From: Dehalococcoidia bacterium UBA7891
GTDB lineage: Bacteria > Chloroflexota > Dehalococcoidia > Lucifugimonadales > UBA826
DNA length: 50,380 nucleotides
Assembly (NCBI GenBank): GCA_002500485.1
Contig: DLRJ01000027.1
Coordinates: 1 to 50,380 of the forward strand
Direction: 5' to 3'
Position 1 is the stretch's first letter. Every line of letters starts with the position of its first letter. Made by a program: the position numbers and the translations under genes. The notes beneath the pieces are model-generated. The model was not told where the DNA came from and ran no database searches. It saw only the letters and a program-made list of their open reading frames with translations. This document shows positions 32,965-42,020 of the stretch, in pieces.

Positions 32965-33792
32965 ATGGCATACGAATTCATAAAATATGAAGCATCGGGC
33001 GGGATAGCAAGAGTGATCCTGAATCGGCCTGAGAAACTCAATGCTCTAAGCCAACAGTTGCAATCTGAATTGATCGAGTGTCTGACCAATGCTGATGAGG
33101 ACCCGGATATACGAGTCATAACTCTAAGAGGGGCTGGGCGGGCATTTTGTGCAGGATACGATATCACTCCTCCTCAATCGGATGAAGATAGAGAAATTAC
33201 CGATGCTCGACGAGGAAATATCCGATCAGATATGCAGAGATTGCAAAAAACGGCTAGGTTGATGACTTCAATATTTGATCTGAGTAAGCCGGTTATAGCC
33301 GGTATTCATGGGCATGTTATAGCTGGCGGTACCGATTTGGCCTTGCATTGTGACATCATCATTGCTGCTGAAGACGCGAATATTGGATTTCCGCCCGTCC
33401 GCTCTATGGGGACTCCTCCTACCCACATGTGGACTTATATGGTTGGTCCTCAATGGGCAAAATGGTTCATGCTAACCGGAGAAACTATCTCTGGTAAAGA
33501 GGCGAGTGACATTGGATTAGTTTGGAAATCTGTTCCTGCAGAAGGACTAGATGCAACGGTGGAAGATTTGGCTACAAAAATGGCAAAAATACCATGGGAA
33601 ATGTTAGCAGCCAACAAAAGTATAGTGAATAAAGCCCTTGATTTGATGGGTCGCAATATGATGCAGGTTATTGCTGCTGAAACAGACGCTGTTTCTCACC
33701 AGTCTCCTATTGTCAAAGAGTTTAATGAAATTTCCAGTCAGCAAGGATTAAAAGCTGCTCTTGAGTGGAGGGATAGTCCGTTTCGAGAATAA
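32965..33792 (+). CDS. Enoyl-CoA hydratase/isomerase (crotonase) family protein
   Basis: The 275-aa protein has the crotonase pattern: IARVILNRPEKLNALSQQLQ, then GAGRAFCAGYDITPP for the CoA/oxyanion region, and GHVIAGGTDLALHCDIIIAAE. The two catalytic Glu residues of enoyl-CoA hydratase are not conserved; the first position has Asp (GGTDLAL), and the second region reads IGFPPVRSMG. The reaction may thus differ: isomerase, hydrolase or lyase types are possible. ATG 32965 has AAGGAG about 9 nt upstream. A hydratase and an SDR follow on the same strand with gaps of 20 and 47 bp, so the three form an operon. Confidence 0.92.
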   Translation: MAYEFIKYEASGGIARVILNRPEKLNALSQQLQSELIECLTNADEDPDIRVITLRGAGRAFCAGYDITPPQSDEDREITDARRGNIRSDMQRLQKTARLMTSIFDLSKPVIAGIHGHVIAGGTDLALHCDIIIAAEDANIGFPPVRSMGTPPTHMWTYMVGPQWAKWFMLTGETISGKEASDIGLVWKSVPAEGLDATVEDLATKMAKIPWEMLAANKSIVNKALDLMGRNMMQVIAAETDAVSHQSPIVKEFNEISSQQGLKAALEWRDSPFRE

Positions 33793-33812
33793 TATTTTAC
33801 CTGGAGTAAAAC

Positions 33813-34598
33813 ATGGAAACCAAAACCCAACAAGCCGCTGATCAGCTATACAGGGAGTATAGTCAGAAAACTCCATATTCTTTGATGAATACCGATCTGG
33901 CGCCCATTTCAGAAGCTGCGGCATATGATATTCAAAAGGAATTCATGTTCAAACGTGCTCAAAATTCTGGAGGGTATTCCGGTTATAAAATAGCGTATAC
34001 CACTAAAGTGATGCAGGAGCGGGTGGGCGCCTCTCAACCAGTATTCGGAAGGATATTATCTAATTCTGTATATCAATCACCGGCTTCACTCTTTGCTGTG
34101 AACTACGTTAACTTAGCTTTGGAATGTGAAGTTGCAGTGACGATGGCTTCTGACCTGGAAGCCAAGGATAAGGGGGTGGATAGAGACACGGTATTTGACG
34201 CCATTGAGCACCTGCAACTAGCTTTCGAAGTTGTAGATATTCGAAAATCAGCATCGGAGAATTCTTTAATTCAGTCCATAGCAACCAATATACACGGGGC
34301 TGGGGTCGTGCTGGGACAACCTGTCACTAAATGGCGGGAACTGGATATTCCATCCGCGAAATGTGAGTTAAAACTTGATGGGGTATCCGTTGGTACGGGT
34401 AAAGGATCAGATGTTGATGGGCATCCTGTAGAACCAATGATTTGGATCGCAAAAACCCTAAATGCTATGGGAGGTTCTTTGAAAAAAGGAGATATAGTGA
34501 TTACAGGGAGTATGATTCCACCCATTGAAGTTAAACCTGGTATGAAAGCCGCCTTACAGATGGATTTATTTGGAGAAATAACTCTGGATGTTAAATGA
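33813..34598 (+). CDS. 2-keto-4-pentenoate hydratase family protein (MhpD/FAH fold)
   Basis: The 261-aa protein has the FAH-fold hydratase elements: SGYKIAYTTKVMQERVG, GASQPVFGRIL, the metal-binding E-x-E in LALECEVAV, IEHLQLAFEVVDIR, and the closing KKGDIVITGSMIPPIEVKPG. Relatives (MhpD, HpaH, 4-oxalocrotonate decarboxylase) act on 2-oxo-enoic acids in the meta-cleavage pathway of aromatic compounds, with a divalent metal. Which one is present cannot be told. ATG 33813 follows GGAG by 6 nt. Position after a crotonase gene suggests degradation of an aromatic or alicyclic acid. Confidence 0.9.
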   Translation: METKTQQAADQLYREYSQKTPYSLMNTDLAPISEAAAYDIQKEFMFKRAQNSGGYSGYKIAYTTKVMQERVGASQPVFGRILSNSVYQSPASLFAVNYVNLALECEVAVTMASDLEAKDKGVDRDTVFDAIEHLQLAFEVVDIRKSASENSLIQSIATNIHGAGVVLGQPVTKWRELDIPSAKCELKLDGVSVGTGKGSDVDGHPVEPMIWIAKTLNAMGGSLKKGDIVITGSMIPPIEVKPGMKAALQMDLFGEITLDVK

Positions 34599-34645
34599 GA
34601 AGCATTGGGTGTAAGCAATAGATGATAGATATAAGGTGGATATAA

Positions 34646-35488
34646 ATGTTTGATTTGAAAGACAGAGTTGCAATCGTGACTGGAGGTGCCCAAGGTGTTG
34701 GTGGAGGAATTTCAAGAATGTTCGCCAAGGCTGGTGCCAAAGTCTTAATAGCGGATCTGGATCTAGAGACGGCAGAAGACACCGCTAATCAGATCTCAAA
34801 TAGTTCAGGCATTGTCGAATGTGTCCAAACTGATGTGACTTCTTATGAAGATTTAAAAAAAATGATCAATACGGCCAGAGACCACTGGGGGAAGTTGGAT
34901 ATTTTGGTCAACAATGCGTATGCAGCAGCCGACGGACAGCAGGGGGGAGCACTGGAAGTTACAGAAGAAAGATGGGAAAAGGATATCAGAGCCTTGGTCA
35001 CTTCAGTTTATGCAGGTTCAAAATATGCAATACCATTAATGCTGGAGACTGGGTCTGGATCAATTGTGAACATATCATCAGTACATGGGTTTTTAGTTGC
35101 TAGGAAGGCATTAACCTATGAAACAGGCAAGGCAGCTGTTATCGCTATGACTAAACAGATGGCGGTTGATTATGGTCGGCAGGGAATTAGGGTGAATGCG
35201 ATCTGCCCAGGTCATATTGTTACAGAGAGGATAAAAGAAAGTGTTTGGAAAGATAATCCCACGGGTTTAAAATTTTTTGAAGATCAATATCCAGTTGGAA
35301 GAACAGGGGTTCCGGAGGATATAGGTAATGCTGCCACTTTTTTATGCTCAGATGAGGCTTCATTTATCACGGGACATGCCCTTCCAGTTGATGGCGGGTT
35401 AACGATTCAGTTGCAGGAGAATTTCGGAGTTCAGCAAGTCCAGTATTACATGGATAATGTGGATACCCAAATGCCATATAAAAGGTAG
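34646..35488 (+). CDS. SDR family oxidoreductase
   Basis: The 280-aa protein has the classical SDR motifs: VTGGAQGVGGGISRMFAKAG at residues about 11-30, with VLIADLDLE indicating an acidic residue and so NAD preference. NNAYAAADG replaces NNAG; the catalytic Ser lies in IVNISSVHG and Y-E-T-G-K supplies Tyr and Lys. The C-terminal extension of about 25 residues (NFGVQQVQYYMDNVDTQ) goes beyond the usual end and may pack on a neighbouring subunit. ATG 34646 is preceded by AAGGTGG. It is the third gene of the crotonase operon. Confidence 0.92.
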   Translation: MFDLKDRVAIVTGGAQGVGGGISRMFAKAGAKVLIADLDLETAEDTANQISNSSGIVECVQTDVTSYEDLKKMINTARDHWGKLDILVNNAYAAADGQQGGALEVTEERWEKDIRALVTSVYAGSKYAIPLMLETGSGSIVNISSVHGFLVARKALTYETGKAAVIAMTKQMAVDYGRQGIRVNAICPGHIVTERIKESVWKDNPTGLKFFEDQYPVGRTGVPEDIGNAATFLCSDEASFITGHALPVDGGLTIQLQENFGVQQVQYYMDNVDTQMPYKR

Positions 35489-35530
35489 TATGAACAGATA
35501 CCATCTCTTATCCGAGTAGCGGATTCAATA

Positions 35531-36694
35531 TCAGAATTGATCACCTATCCATGGTTTTGGCCCGCTGAATATCAAAGATGCTTTGGCTAGCTCGTCGCTT
35601 GAGCCTTCAATCAAGCCCATATTTTTGATATCGAAAGCACTGAGGTAACTCGTGTATAACGGTGCGAGACCACGAGGTCCTAAAGTTAATCCTGGTAAAT
35701 TAGATTTACTGACCAAACCTTTTCCTTCAGACACCTCTATTGTCCAAGTACCTGAATTCTGCGGCAAGATCGGATCTTCATATTTTAGAGTCAGCGTTGT
35801 TTCAATATCCTTTGGATAACCTCTGGATTCAATTGCTTTTTTAATATCTATTATTCTTAACATCCAGTCCCTACTATAGGCAATTTTCACCTCCTGTTCT
35901 TCCATCAACAGCCTCATAGGATCATTTGGAGGGCCATTCCACGAGATTGTGTCAATGACAGTTCTATGATCATAGAAGAAACGGAGTAGTCTTTCTGCAC
36001 ATTTAGAGTTCAAAGCGACCATATCTCTTACTCTTATATGGTCCGCAGATCGGGCCTGTTGGAAGTTAACGTAGCCTACTGCTTTGTCATCGTCCATTAC
36101 GACGTAATGAAATATTTTTCGACCTTGAGTCTCCAAAATAAGATCCCAGAGGACTGAACCCCTGTCTAGGTTTCCATTACTCAATTCCGCCCTCTCGTTA
36201 TAGAGCAGATAAGTCTCTTCGCGTTCGGAAGGATTTGATTCAAGAACTTCCAACTCGTTAAGTGGAGCCTTCATCTCTTTTACTGTGGTTTCGTATGTAA
36301 ATTTTGTGCCTGATCGCTCATATCCAAAAGAGCGATACACTCGGGTACTCGATGGGAATAAAGTAGAAATTGGAATAGCTAATTCGTACATTTCGGAGAG
36401 TGAATTCCTAAGAAGCACTGAAGCTGCTCCAATGCCTCTGCCTTCAGGAGCAACCCCGACAGAGGTAACTGCACCAGTTCTTACTATGTTTCCACCGAAC
36501 CATTGACCCAGATCGAGTATTCCCATTCCGCCGAGTATTTTATTTTTTGATTTTACAGCTCGAAATTGCTCGTAACCTACATGTTCATTCCAACCGGGCT
36601 GGGCATGTCTATGAAGTGATTGGTATATGGTTTCCCACAGGGGTTTGGCTTCTTCTCTGGTTATTGGGCCATATGTTAATTCTGGGTAGGTCAT
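35531..36694 (-). CDS. GNAT-family N-acetyltransferase, Eis-like
   Basis: The 387-aa protein has the three-part layout of Eis. An N-terminal GNAT domain has the acetyl-CoA loop VTSVGVAPEGRGIGAASVLL (the R-G-x-G-x-G-A type) and the FPSSTRVYRSFGYE segment. A second degenerate GNAT domain follows at about residues 165-280, with DMVALN. A C-terminal sterol-carrier-like domain ends PLYTSYLSAFDIKNMGLIEG. Eis enzymes acetylate amines such as aminoglycosides or lysine residues; the natural target here is unknown. ATG 36694 has GGAA 8 nt upstream. The next gene on the same strand lies only 24 bp upstream, so they may share a transcript. Confidence 0.88.
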   Translation of the reverse strand: MTYPELTYGPITREEAKPLWETIYQSLHRHAQPGWNEHVGYEQFRAVKSKNKILGGMGILDLGQWFGGNIVRTGAVTSVGVAPEGRGIGAASVLLRNSLSEMYELAIPISTLFPSSTRVYRSFGYERSGTKFTYETTVKEMKAPLNELEVLESNPSEREETYLLYNERAELSNGNLDRGSVLWDLILETQGRKIFHYVVMDDDKAVGYVNFQQARSADHIRVRDMVALNSKCAERLLRFFYDHRTVIDTISWNGPPNDPMRLLMEEQEVKIAYSRDWMLRIIDIKKAIESRGYPKDIETTLTLKYEDPILPQNSGTWTIEVSEGKGLVSKSNLPGLTLGPRGLAPLYTSYLSAFDIKNMGLIEGSSDELAKASLIFSGPKPWIGDQF

Positions 36695-36718
36695 TTATTG
36701 TTTTCCAATCTGTCTAGT

Positions 36719-37816
36719 TTATGAAACTCTGTATTGCTTCAAAATGTCCATGTTAGGATTTATTCCAAAGCCAGGAAGGTCGGGTGGGCTAACATAGCCG
36801 TCTTCGACTTGAAGGGTAAACTCATATATTTGATTGAATATAGGGTCCGTTTCCTCCCTGTAATATTCTAGAATTAGACCATTGGGTATCGCGCACAATA
36901 GATGTATGTGAACTTCTTGTTTACCATGAGGGGCTATTGGAAGATTGTGAGCCTGTGCTTGAGCAGATACTTTCATAAATTCCGTTACGCCACCCATTAT
37001 TAGCGCGTCGGGCTGCAAGATTGCAGCACTTCTACTTTCTATTAGATCTCTGAATCCATACTTTGTGTATTCATTTTCACCGGTAGCAATAGGAATGGTA
37101 GTCGATTGGCTTATAAGTTGGTGACCCTTGTAATCATCTGGAGCGATCGGTTCTTCAAACCAAAATATGTCATAAGGTTCCATTTTTTTTGCAATCTCAA
37201 TTGCTTCGTAAAAGCGGTAGGCACAGTTTGCATCCACCATTAACTTCACATTTGGTCCAATAGCTACTCGAACGGCCTTAACTCTTTCAACATCCTCGTT
37301 GATACTGACAGCACCTATCTTCATTTTCACAGCATTGGCACCCATGCCCACACTAGTCAGCATTTCTTCCTGCAATTCCTTCAGTCCCTTTCCGTCTTCA
37401 TAATACCCGCCAGCAATGTATACAGGAACTTTTTTTGTGTAGCCTCCTAAAAGCCTATAGACAGGTTGGTTTGCAGCTTTCCCTTTTATGTCCCAGAGTG
37501 CAATGTCAATTCCGCTGATGACCCTGGTAGTCATTCCTCTACGTCCTGATATCTTTGGTTCCCAAAGATCATCCCAAATTTTCTCATTGCAAAAAGGATC
37601 TTCGCCGATTACCGATTCTTTGTAGTGTTCAAAGATTGCTTTGCTGATTGAGTCAGATGTATGAAGACCTCCTATGAGACCAACTCCAGTGATACCTTCG
37701 TCTGTATCGATGAAAACAAAATTTCTACCGTCGTGGGTATAAGTATGTTTTCCATTGCTTTGAGGGGTTGGTTTAGGCCATCTATAACTCTCTATTCGCA
37801 TATCGGTAATTTTCAT
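36719..37816 (-). CDS. Enolase-superfamily protein (mandelate racemase/muconate lactonizing type)
   Basis: The 365-aa protein has the enolase-superfamily barrel: K-x-K in NAVKMKIGA, metal ligands in DANCAYR, EEPIAP and ATGENEY, and a His in APHGKQEVHI. The K-x-K plus His pair is that of the mandelate racemase subgroup, which includes dehydratases of sugar acids such as rhamnonate or fuconate. The substrate is not decided. The longest frame begins at TTG 37858, but GAGGG lies 7 nt before ATG 37816, and the family's usual start MKITDMRIE is there. It lies upstream of the Eis-like gene on the same strand, with 24 bp between. Confidence 0.9.
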   Translation of the reverse strand: MKITDMRIESYRWPKPTPQSNGKHTYTHDGRNFVFIDTDEGITGVGLIGGLHTSDSISKAIFEHYKESVIGEDPFCNEKIWDDLWEPKISGRRGMTTRVISGIDIALWDIKGKAANQPVYRLLGGYTKKVPVYIAGGYYEDGKGLKELQEEMLTSVGMGANAVKMKIGAVSINEDVERVKAVRVAIGPNVKLMVDANCAYRFYEAIEIAKKMEPYDIFWFEEPIAPDDYKGHQLISQSTTIPIATGENEYTKYGFRDLIESRSAAILQPDALIMGGVTEFMKVSAQAQAHNLPIAPHGKQEVHIHLLCAIPNGLILEYYREETDPIFNQIYEFTLQVEDGYVSPPDLPGFGINPNMDILKQYRVS

Positions 37817-37945
37817 ATTTAAACCCTCGTATAATGTAAGGCGCAAACCAATCAGCAAGGAGCTGATTCTAGCATGAACAATGTAGTTATATATCCATAT
37901 GGGAAGCTTTCTTTTAATGTGTGATCTTCGAACTGTGGAGCAAGT

Positions 37946-39328
37946 GTGAATTTTTCAAAAACCCATCTATATTCAAAAAAAATTGAAGCACAATCTGCTT
38001 TTGAAAGTGGGGATTCAGCTTTTGAGGTGTTGGCTGAACAGATATTGGAGATTGGTGATGTCAATGATGCAATGCGTAATCTTGTACAGGAAGGATTTAC
38101 TGGCCAGGATGATAGACCCGTTGGTGGCTTGAAAGACATTGTGAGCCGGAGTCAAGAGGAACGAAGGTTTCTATTAGAAAAATATACCTATGACAAAATT
38201 CCGCCGGGAGATCTACTTGAAGAGCTACAGAATTATCCTTTTTTGGGTTCGGAATCGCTGACGATAGAAAAGGGAAACGATATTTTATCAATGTTGAAAC
38301 AGCTAGATAAATTAGATGAGGCGATTAAGGAGGCTATGAAGACGGGGCAGCTTGGGAATTTAGATTTAGATGAGTTAGAAGATTTACTTGGGAAGTTGGC
38401 TCGTACCCAACTTGAGGAAATTCTTCGGATGATAAGTGCTCTTGAGGAGGCCGGGTATTTATTAAAAAACCGCGATAGGTTCAAATTGGGACCGAAGGCA
38501 GTCAGAGAGATTGCACAAGATGCAATGCGAGAAATATTTTCGCAGATGAAAAAGGGCAATTTGGGTGCCCACGACACTTTCAAAAAAGGCGATTGGGGAG
38601 ATCTCACAGGTCAAACAATACCATATGAATTTGGTCAATCCTTTGAAATAAATCTTCAAAAATCTCTTTTTAATACTGTAGTTAGAGAAGGGTCATCAAT
38701 ACCACTTAAAATCCAGTCTCGGGACTTAGAAGTTAATGAGCATGAACACCTCACCCAATCGGCAACAGTGTTAATGCTTGATCAAAGCCGATCAATGGGC
38801 ATGTACGGGACTTTTACGGCAGCGAAAAAGGTGGCTCTTGCTTTGTACTGGTTGGTACAGACTAAGTTCCCTAGAGATAAACTGTTTGTGGTCGGATTCT
38901 CAGATTATGGGATGACGATTGATGGTAAAGATTTACCCGAATCGACTTGGAATCATTGGGTGGCTGGTACCAATATGCATCATGGGTTGATTTTGTCCAG
39001 GCAACTCTTGGCTCGGCAGAATGTGGCGAATAAGCAGATTTTGATGGTTACCGATGGAGAACCCACAGCCCATATGGAAGGTGGACAAGCCTATTTTTCT
39101 TACCCTCCAACTACTCGGACATTGGAGCAGACTTTGAAAGAGGTGAAAAGATGTACAAGGGAAGGGATCGTCATAAATACATTTATGCTTGAGATGAACT
39201 ACTTCCTCATGGAATTTATGGATGAGATGGCCAAGATCAATAAAGGACGGTCTTTTTATACGAAACCCGATCAGCTTGGGCGCTACATGTTAGTTGATTA
39301 TTTGGAGGGTAGGAAAAGGAAGATCTGA
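37946..39328 (+). CDS. VWA-domain protein (CoxE-like)
   Basis: The 460-aa protein has a helical N-terminal half with charged stretches (about 1-240) and a C-terminal von Willebrand A domain. Its MIDAS site is D-Q-S-R-S in VLMLDQSRSMGMYG (Asp-x-Ser-x-Ser), followed by a conserved Thr in VAGTNMHHGL and an Asp in LMVTDGEPTAH. Such proteins usually work beside a MoxR-type AAA ATPase as metal-insertion or assembly chaperones, but no MoxR gene is in the window. The start GTG 37946 has GGAG 5 nt upstream. A promoter follows its stop, so it may be separate from the DUF1800 genes. Confidence 0.85.
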   Translation: MNFSKTHLYSKKIEAQSAFESGDSAFEVLAEQILEIGDVNDAMRNLVQEGFTGQDDRPVGGLKDIVSRSQEERRFLLEKYTYDKIPPGDLLEELQNYPFLGSESLTIEKGNDILSMLKQLDKLDEAIKEAMKTGQLGNLDLDELEDLLGKLARTQLEEILRMISALEEAGYLLKNRDRFKLGPKAVREIAQDAMREIFSQMKKGNLGAHDTFKKGDWGDLTGQTIPYEFGQSFEINLQKSLFNTVVREGSSIPLKIQSRDLEVNEHEHLTQSATVLMLDQSRSMGMYGTFTAAKKVALALYWLVQTKFPRDKLFVVGFSDYGMTIDGKDLPESTWNHWVAGTNMHHGLILSRQLLARQNVANKQILMVTDGEPTAHMEGGQAYFSYPPTTRTLEQTLKEVKRCTREGIVINTFMLEMNYFLMEFMDEMAKINKGRSFYTKPDQLGRYMLVDYLEGRKRKI

Positions 39329-39331
39329 CCG

Positions 39332-39360
39332 TTGATGATTAATTGCGATTTGGCTAGAAT
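39332..39360 (+). promoter_or_regulatory. Candidate sigma70 promoter for the DUF1800 operon
   Basis: TTGATG (39332-39337) and TAGAAT (39355-39360) are separated by exactly 17 nt. It begins 4 bp after the VWA gene stop and would give a leader of about 55 nt to ATG 39423. Confidence 0.5.
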
Positions 39361-39422
39361 GAGCGATATATAGCAACTATCGATGAAAGGTTGATGGATA
39401 GGAATACTTGATAGGAGGGGAG

Positions 39423-40826
39423 ATGACTAATAATGATTTGGCACTTAAAGCACACCTGCTTAGGCGAGCAGGATTTGGTGCATCCAGGTTTGAACTCGAA
39501 CAGATATCCGATAAATCCTATGAAGAAATCGTAGAAGATTTAGTTCACCCTGAACGGTTTGAAGAAATTGATGAAGATTATTTAAAAAGATACAACCCGG
39601 AACTCTCATATCATGATGGCCATCCAATTCACGCTGGTCGTTGGATATGGAGAATGATTAATACCAAACGTCCTTTAGAGGAAAAAATGACGCTTTTTTG
39701 GCATCATGTTTTTGCCACTGCGCATTATAAAGGCGACCACACTCCCTCTACCATAGGACAGATTGAAACGTTTAGAGAGAATGGGTTAACGAACATAAAA
39801 CAAATTCTTCTTGACCTGGCTAAAGATCCGCATATGAATTATTGGCTTGATAATTGTGAGAACCACTCTGATCAGCCCAATGAAAACTGGGGTCGAGAAC
39901 TATTGGAACTGTTTTCGATGGGTGTAGGGAATTATAGCGAAGACGATGTTAAACAAGCGGCTAGGGCTTTTACTGGGTGGACATTCGAACAACCTTTACC
40001 TCTCTATCCTTACGGACATTACGAATCTAAATTTGTGTTTAACGAATCCGACCACGATAACAGCGAAAAAACATTCCTTGGTAGGAAAGGAAATCTCAAC
40101 GGTGAAGATATAATCAATATCATATGTGAGGAGAGGGCAACAGCTTTATTCATATGCAGACACTTGTATAACTTTTTTGTCGAGGATGAGGCCCAAGTCC
40201 CTGCTTGGAGTATAGAACCCCCAAGAAATCCAGAGGCTGTTGATACCATGATCGATATTCTCATGAATAATGATGGTGAAATTAGGCCTGTTCTAAGTTA
40301 CATGTTTAATTCAGACTTTTTCAAGAATTCCTTTTATAAGAAAGTTAAAAACCCATCGGAATTAGTAGCCGGTACACTCAAATTGTCCGGTAGATATTCG
40401 ATTGTACCTGCAGAGGGAGAAAATGTTGGGACTCTCTACAATACAGTTGCAGTGATGGGCCAAGCCCTAATGAATCCTCCAACTGTTGAAGGGTGGCACA
40501 CAGGACATGAATGGATAGATGGTGGAACCCTTAACGAAAGGGTTAATTTCGCCGTCAATCAGTTTAATGATGTTTCTAGCCCAGGTTTCAAAGATATATT
40601 GGAAAGATTGGGGTCGGTAGTTCAATCTGGCGATCTTGTTGATAGATGTTTGGATTTAATAGGCCCGATTGAAGTTGGTGAGGAAACTCGTATAGCACTT
40701 AGTAATTATGCGGAAGAGGTAGGGGACGTTAACTTGAGCACGGATGAAGATAAAGTCGAGAATGCTCAGAAAATAGCACGAATGATTCAATTAATCGTCT
40801 CAACCAGAGAATACCAATTCGCGTAG
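39423..40826 (+). CDS. DUF1800 domain protein
   Basis: The 467-aa protein matches DUF1800: HLLRRAGFGASRFELEQI near the start, then KMTLFWHHVFATA, GQIETFRENGL, DPHMNYWLDNCEN, NENWGRELLELFSMGVGNYSE, DVKQAARAFTGWTF, and the late PPTVEGWHTGHEWID. The function of this family is unknown; it is nearly always paired with DUF1501, as here. Usual members carry an export signal, but none is visible in this copy. The longest frame starts at TTG 39408, but the AGGAGG-type site lies just before ATG 39423, which I use. The next gene starts 32 bp downstream. Confidence 0.92.
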   Translation: MTNNDLALKAHLLRRAGFGASRFELEQISDKSYEEIVEDLVHPERFEEIDEDYLKRYNPELSYHDGHPIHAGRWIWRMINTKRPLEEKMTLFWHHVFATAHYKGDHTPSTIGQIETFRENGLTNIKQILLDLAKDPHMNYWLDNCENHSDQPNENWGRELLELFSMGVGNYSEDDVKQAARAFTGWTFEQPLPLYPYGHYESKFVFNESDHDNSEKTFLGRKGNLNGEDIINIICEERATALFICRHLYNFFVEDEAQVPAWSIEPPRNPEAVDTMIDILMNNDGEIRPVLSYMFNSDFFKNSFYKKVKNPSELVAGTLKLSGRYSIVPAEGENVGTLYNTVAVMGQALMNPPTVEGWHTGHEWIDGGTLNERVNFAVNQFNDVSSPGFKDILERLGSVVQSGDLVDRCLDLIGPIEVGEETRIALSNYAEEVGDVNLSTDEDKVENAQKIARMIQLIVSTREYQFA

Positions 40827-40858
40827 TAAGAAATCTATTGAGATAAAGGTAACTAATA

Positions 40859-42001
40859 ATGACAACTTTTACGCAAAAAGATCCTGTTTTCGTAGTGGTA
40901 CAACTGTCCGGTGGCAATGATTTCATGAACACATTGGTGCCATATTCTAATTCCGCCTATTACGATAACAGGAAATTTCTTAATATATCTGAAGAAGATG
41001 TTTTGCCGTTGGATGGAACTTTAGGTTGGCATCCTGAGATGGCTCCTTTCAAGGAGCTGTACGATAGAGGTATGGTTTCTGTTGTCCAGGGAATTGGCTA
41101 CCCAGATTCTAATCGCAGTCATTTCAGAGGTATGGACATTTGGCATACCTGTGCACCAGATGAGGTTTCGACGATTGGATGGCTTGGTAATGTGATTGAG
41201 CAGCTAGACCCTAGCGGCGAAAATCCCCTTACAGGAGTTAATTTTGGTGTGGGGCTGCCAAGGGCAATGTCAAAAGCTGGAGTTCCGGTCACGAGTGTAT
41301 CCAACTTAGACGAATATGGATTAATGAGCGGGATTTCTGCCCAACAACAGCGAGTTCAGGCGCTCCAAATTTTTAAAGATATGTACGGTCAAGCTGTGGG
41401 GTCCGGACCAGTTATGGACTATTTGTCTCGTACTGGGATGGATGTGCTGTCTGGGGCTGATTTAATTAAGGTAGCGCCACAACAGTATGAGTCAACTGTG
41501 GAATATGCAGATAATCCGATAGCGAAGTCCCTGAGAGATGTGGCCCGCGTTCATACAGCCAATTTGGGAACCCGCATTTTCTACACACAGCAGGGCGGAT
41601 ATGATACGCATGCCAATCAACTGCCTACTCAGCCTGGCCTATTTAGAGATATGTCCAGGGCCGTTAATGATTTCTTTGCTGATTTGGAAGAACACGACGC
41701 TGACGAAAATGTCGTTATGCTTATTTTCTCTGAGTTTGGGAGAAGAATTAATGACAATGGTTCAGGCACGGATCATGGGTCCGGAGGAGGTGCATATTTG
41801 GTAGGGAAACCAATGGCAGGAGGTTTATATTCCGAATACCCCTCTTTAGAGCGTGATAAATGGGAAAAGGGAGAAGATTTGGCTCATACAATTGATTTTC
41901 GAGGCATATATGGAACAGTCATTGAGCAGTGGCTGGGGCTTGAAGCTGCGCCGATAGTGTATGGGAATTTTGAACAGATTAATCCTTTTAGAGCAAACTA
42001 G
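40859..42001 (+). CDS. DUF1501 domain protein
   Basis: The 380-aa protein matches DUF1501, a family in the alkaline-phosphatase/sulfatase fold. It opens PVFVVVQLSGGNDFMNTLVPY and has GWHPEMAPFKELYDRGMVSV, VQGIGYPDSNRSHFRGMDIW, TQQGGYDTHANQL, IFSEFGRRINDNGSGTDHGS and GAYLVGKPMAGGLY, where the Asp and His residues could bind metal. Most relatives have a twin-arginine signal at the N-terminus; here the first strand starts at residue 9, so there is no room for one, and the protein should be cytoplasmic. It lies between DUF1800 and an NHL gene. Confidence 0.92.
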   Translation: MTTFTQKDPVFVVVQLSGGNDFMNTLVPYSNSAYYDNRKFLNISEEDVLPLDGTLGWHPEMAPFKELYDRGMVSVVQGIGYPDSNRSHFRGMDIWHTCAPDEVSTIGWLGNVIEQLDPSGENPLTGVNFGVGLPRAMSKAGVPVTSVSNLDEYGLMSGISAQQQRVQALQIFKDMYGQAVGSGPVMDYLSRTGMDVLSGADLIKVAPQQYESTVEYADNPIAKSLRDVARVHTANLGTRIFYTQQGGYDTHANQLPTQPGLFRDMSRAVNDFFADLEEHDADENVVMLIFSEFGRRINDNGSGTDHGSGGGAYLVGKPMAGGLYSEYPSLERDKWEKGEDLAHTIDFRGIYGTVIEQWLGLEAAPIVYGNFEQINPFRAN

Positions 42002-42020
42002 AATATAGGAGGTGGTGGCA

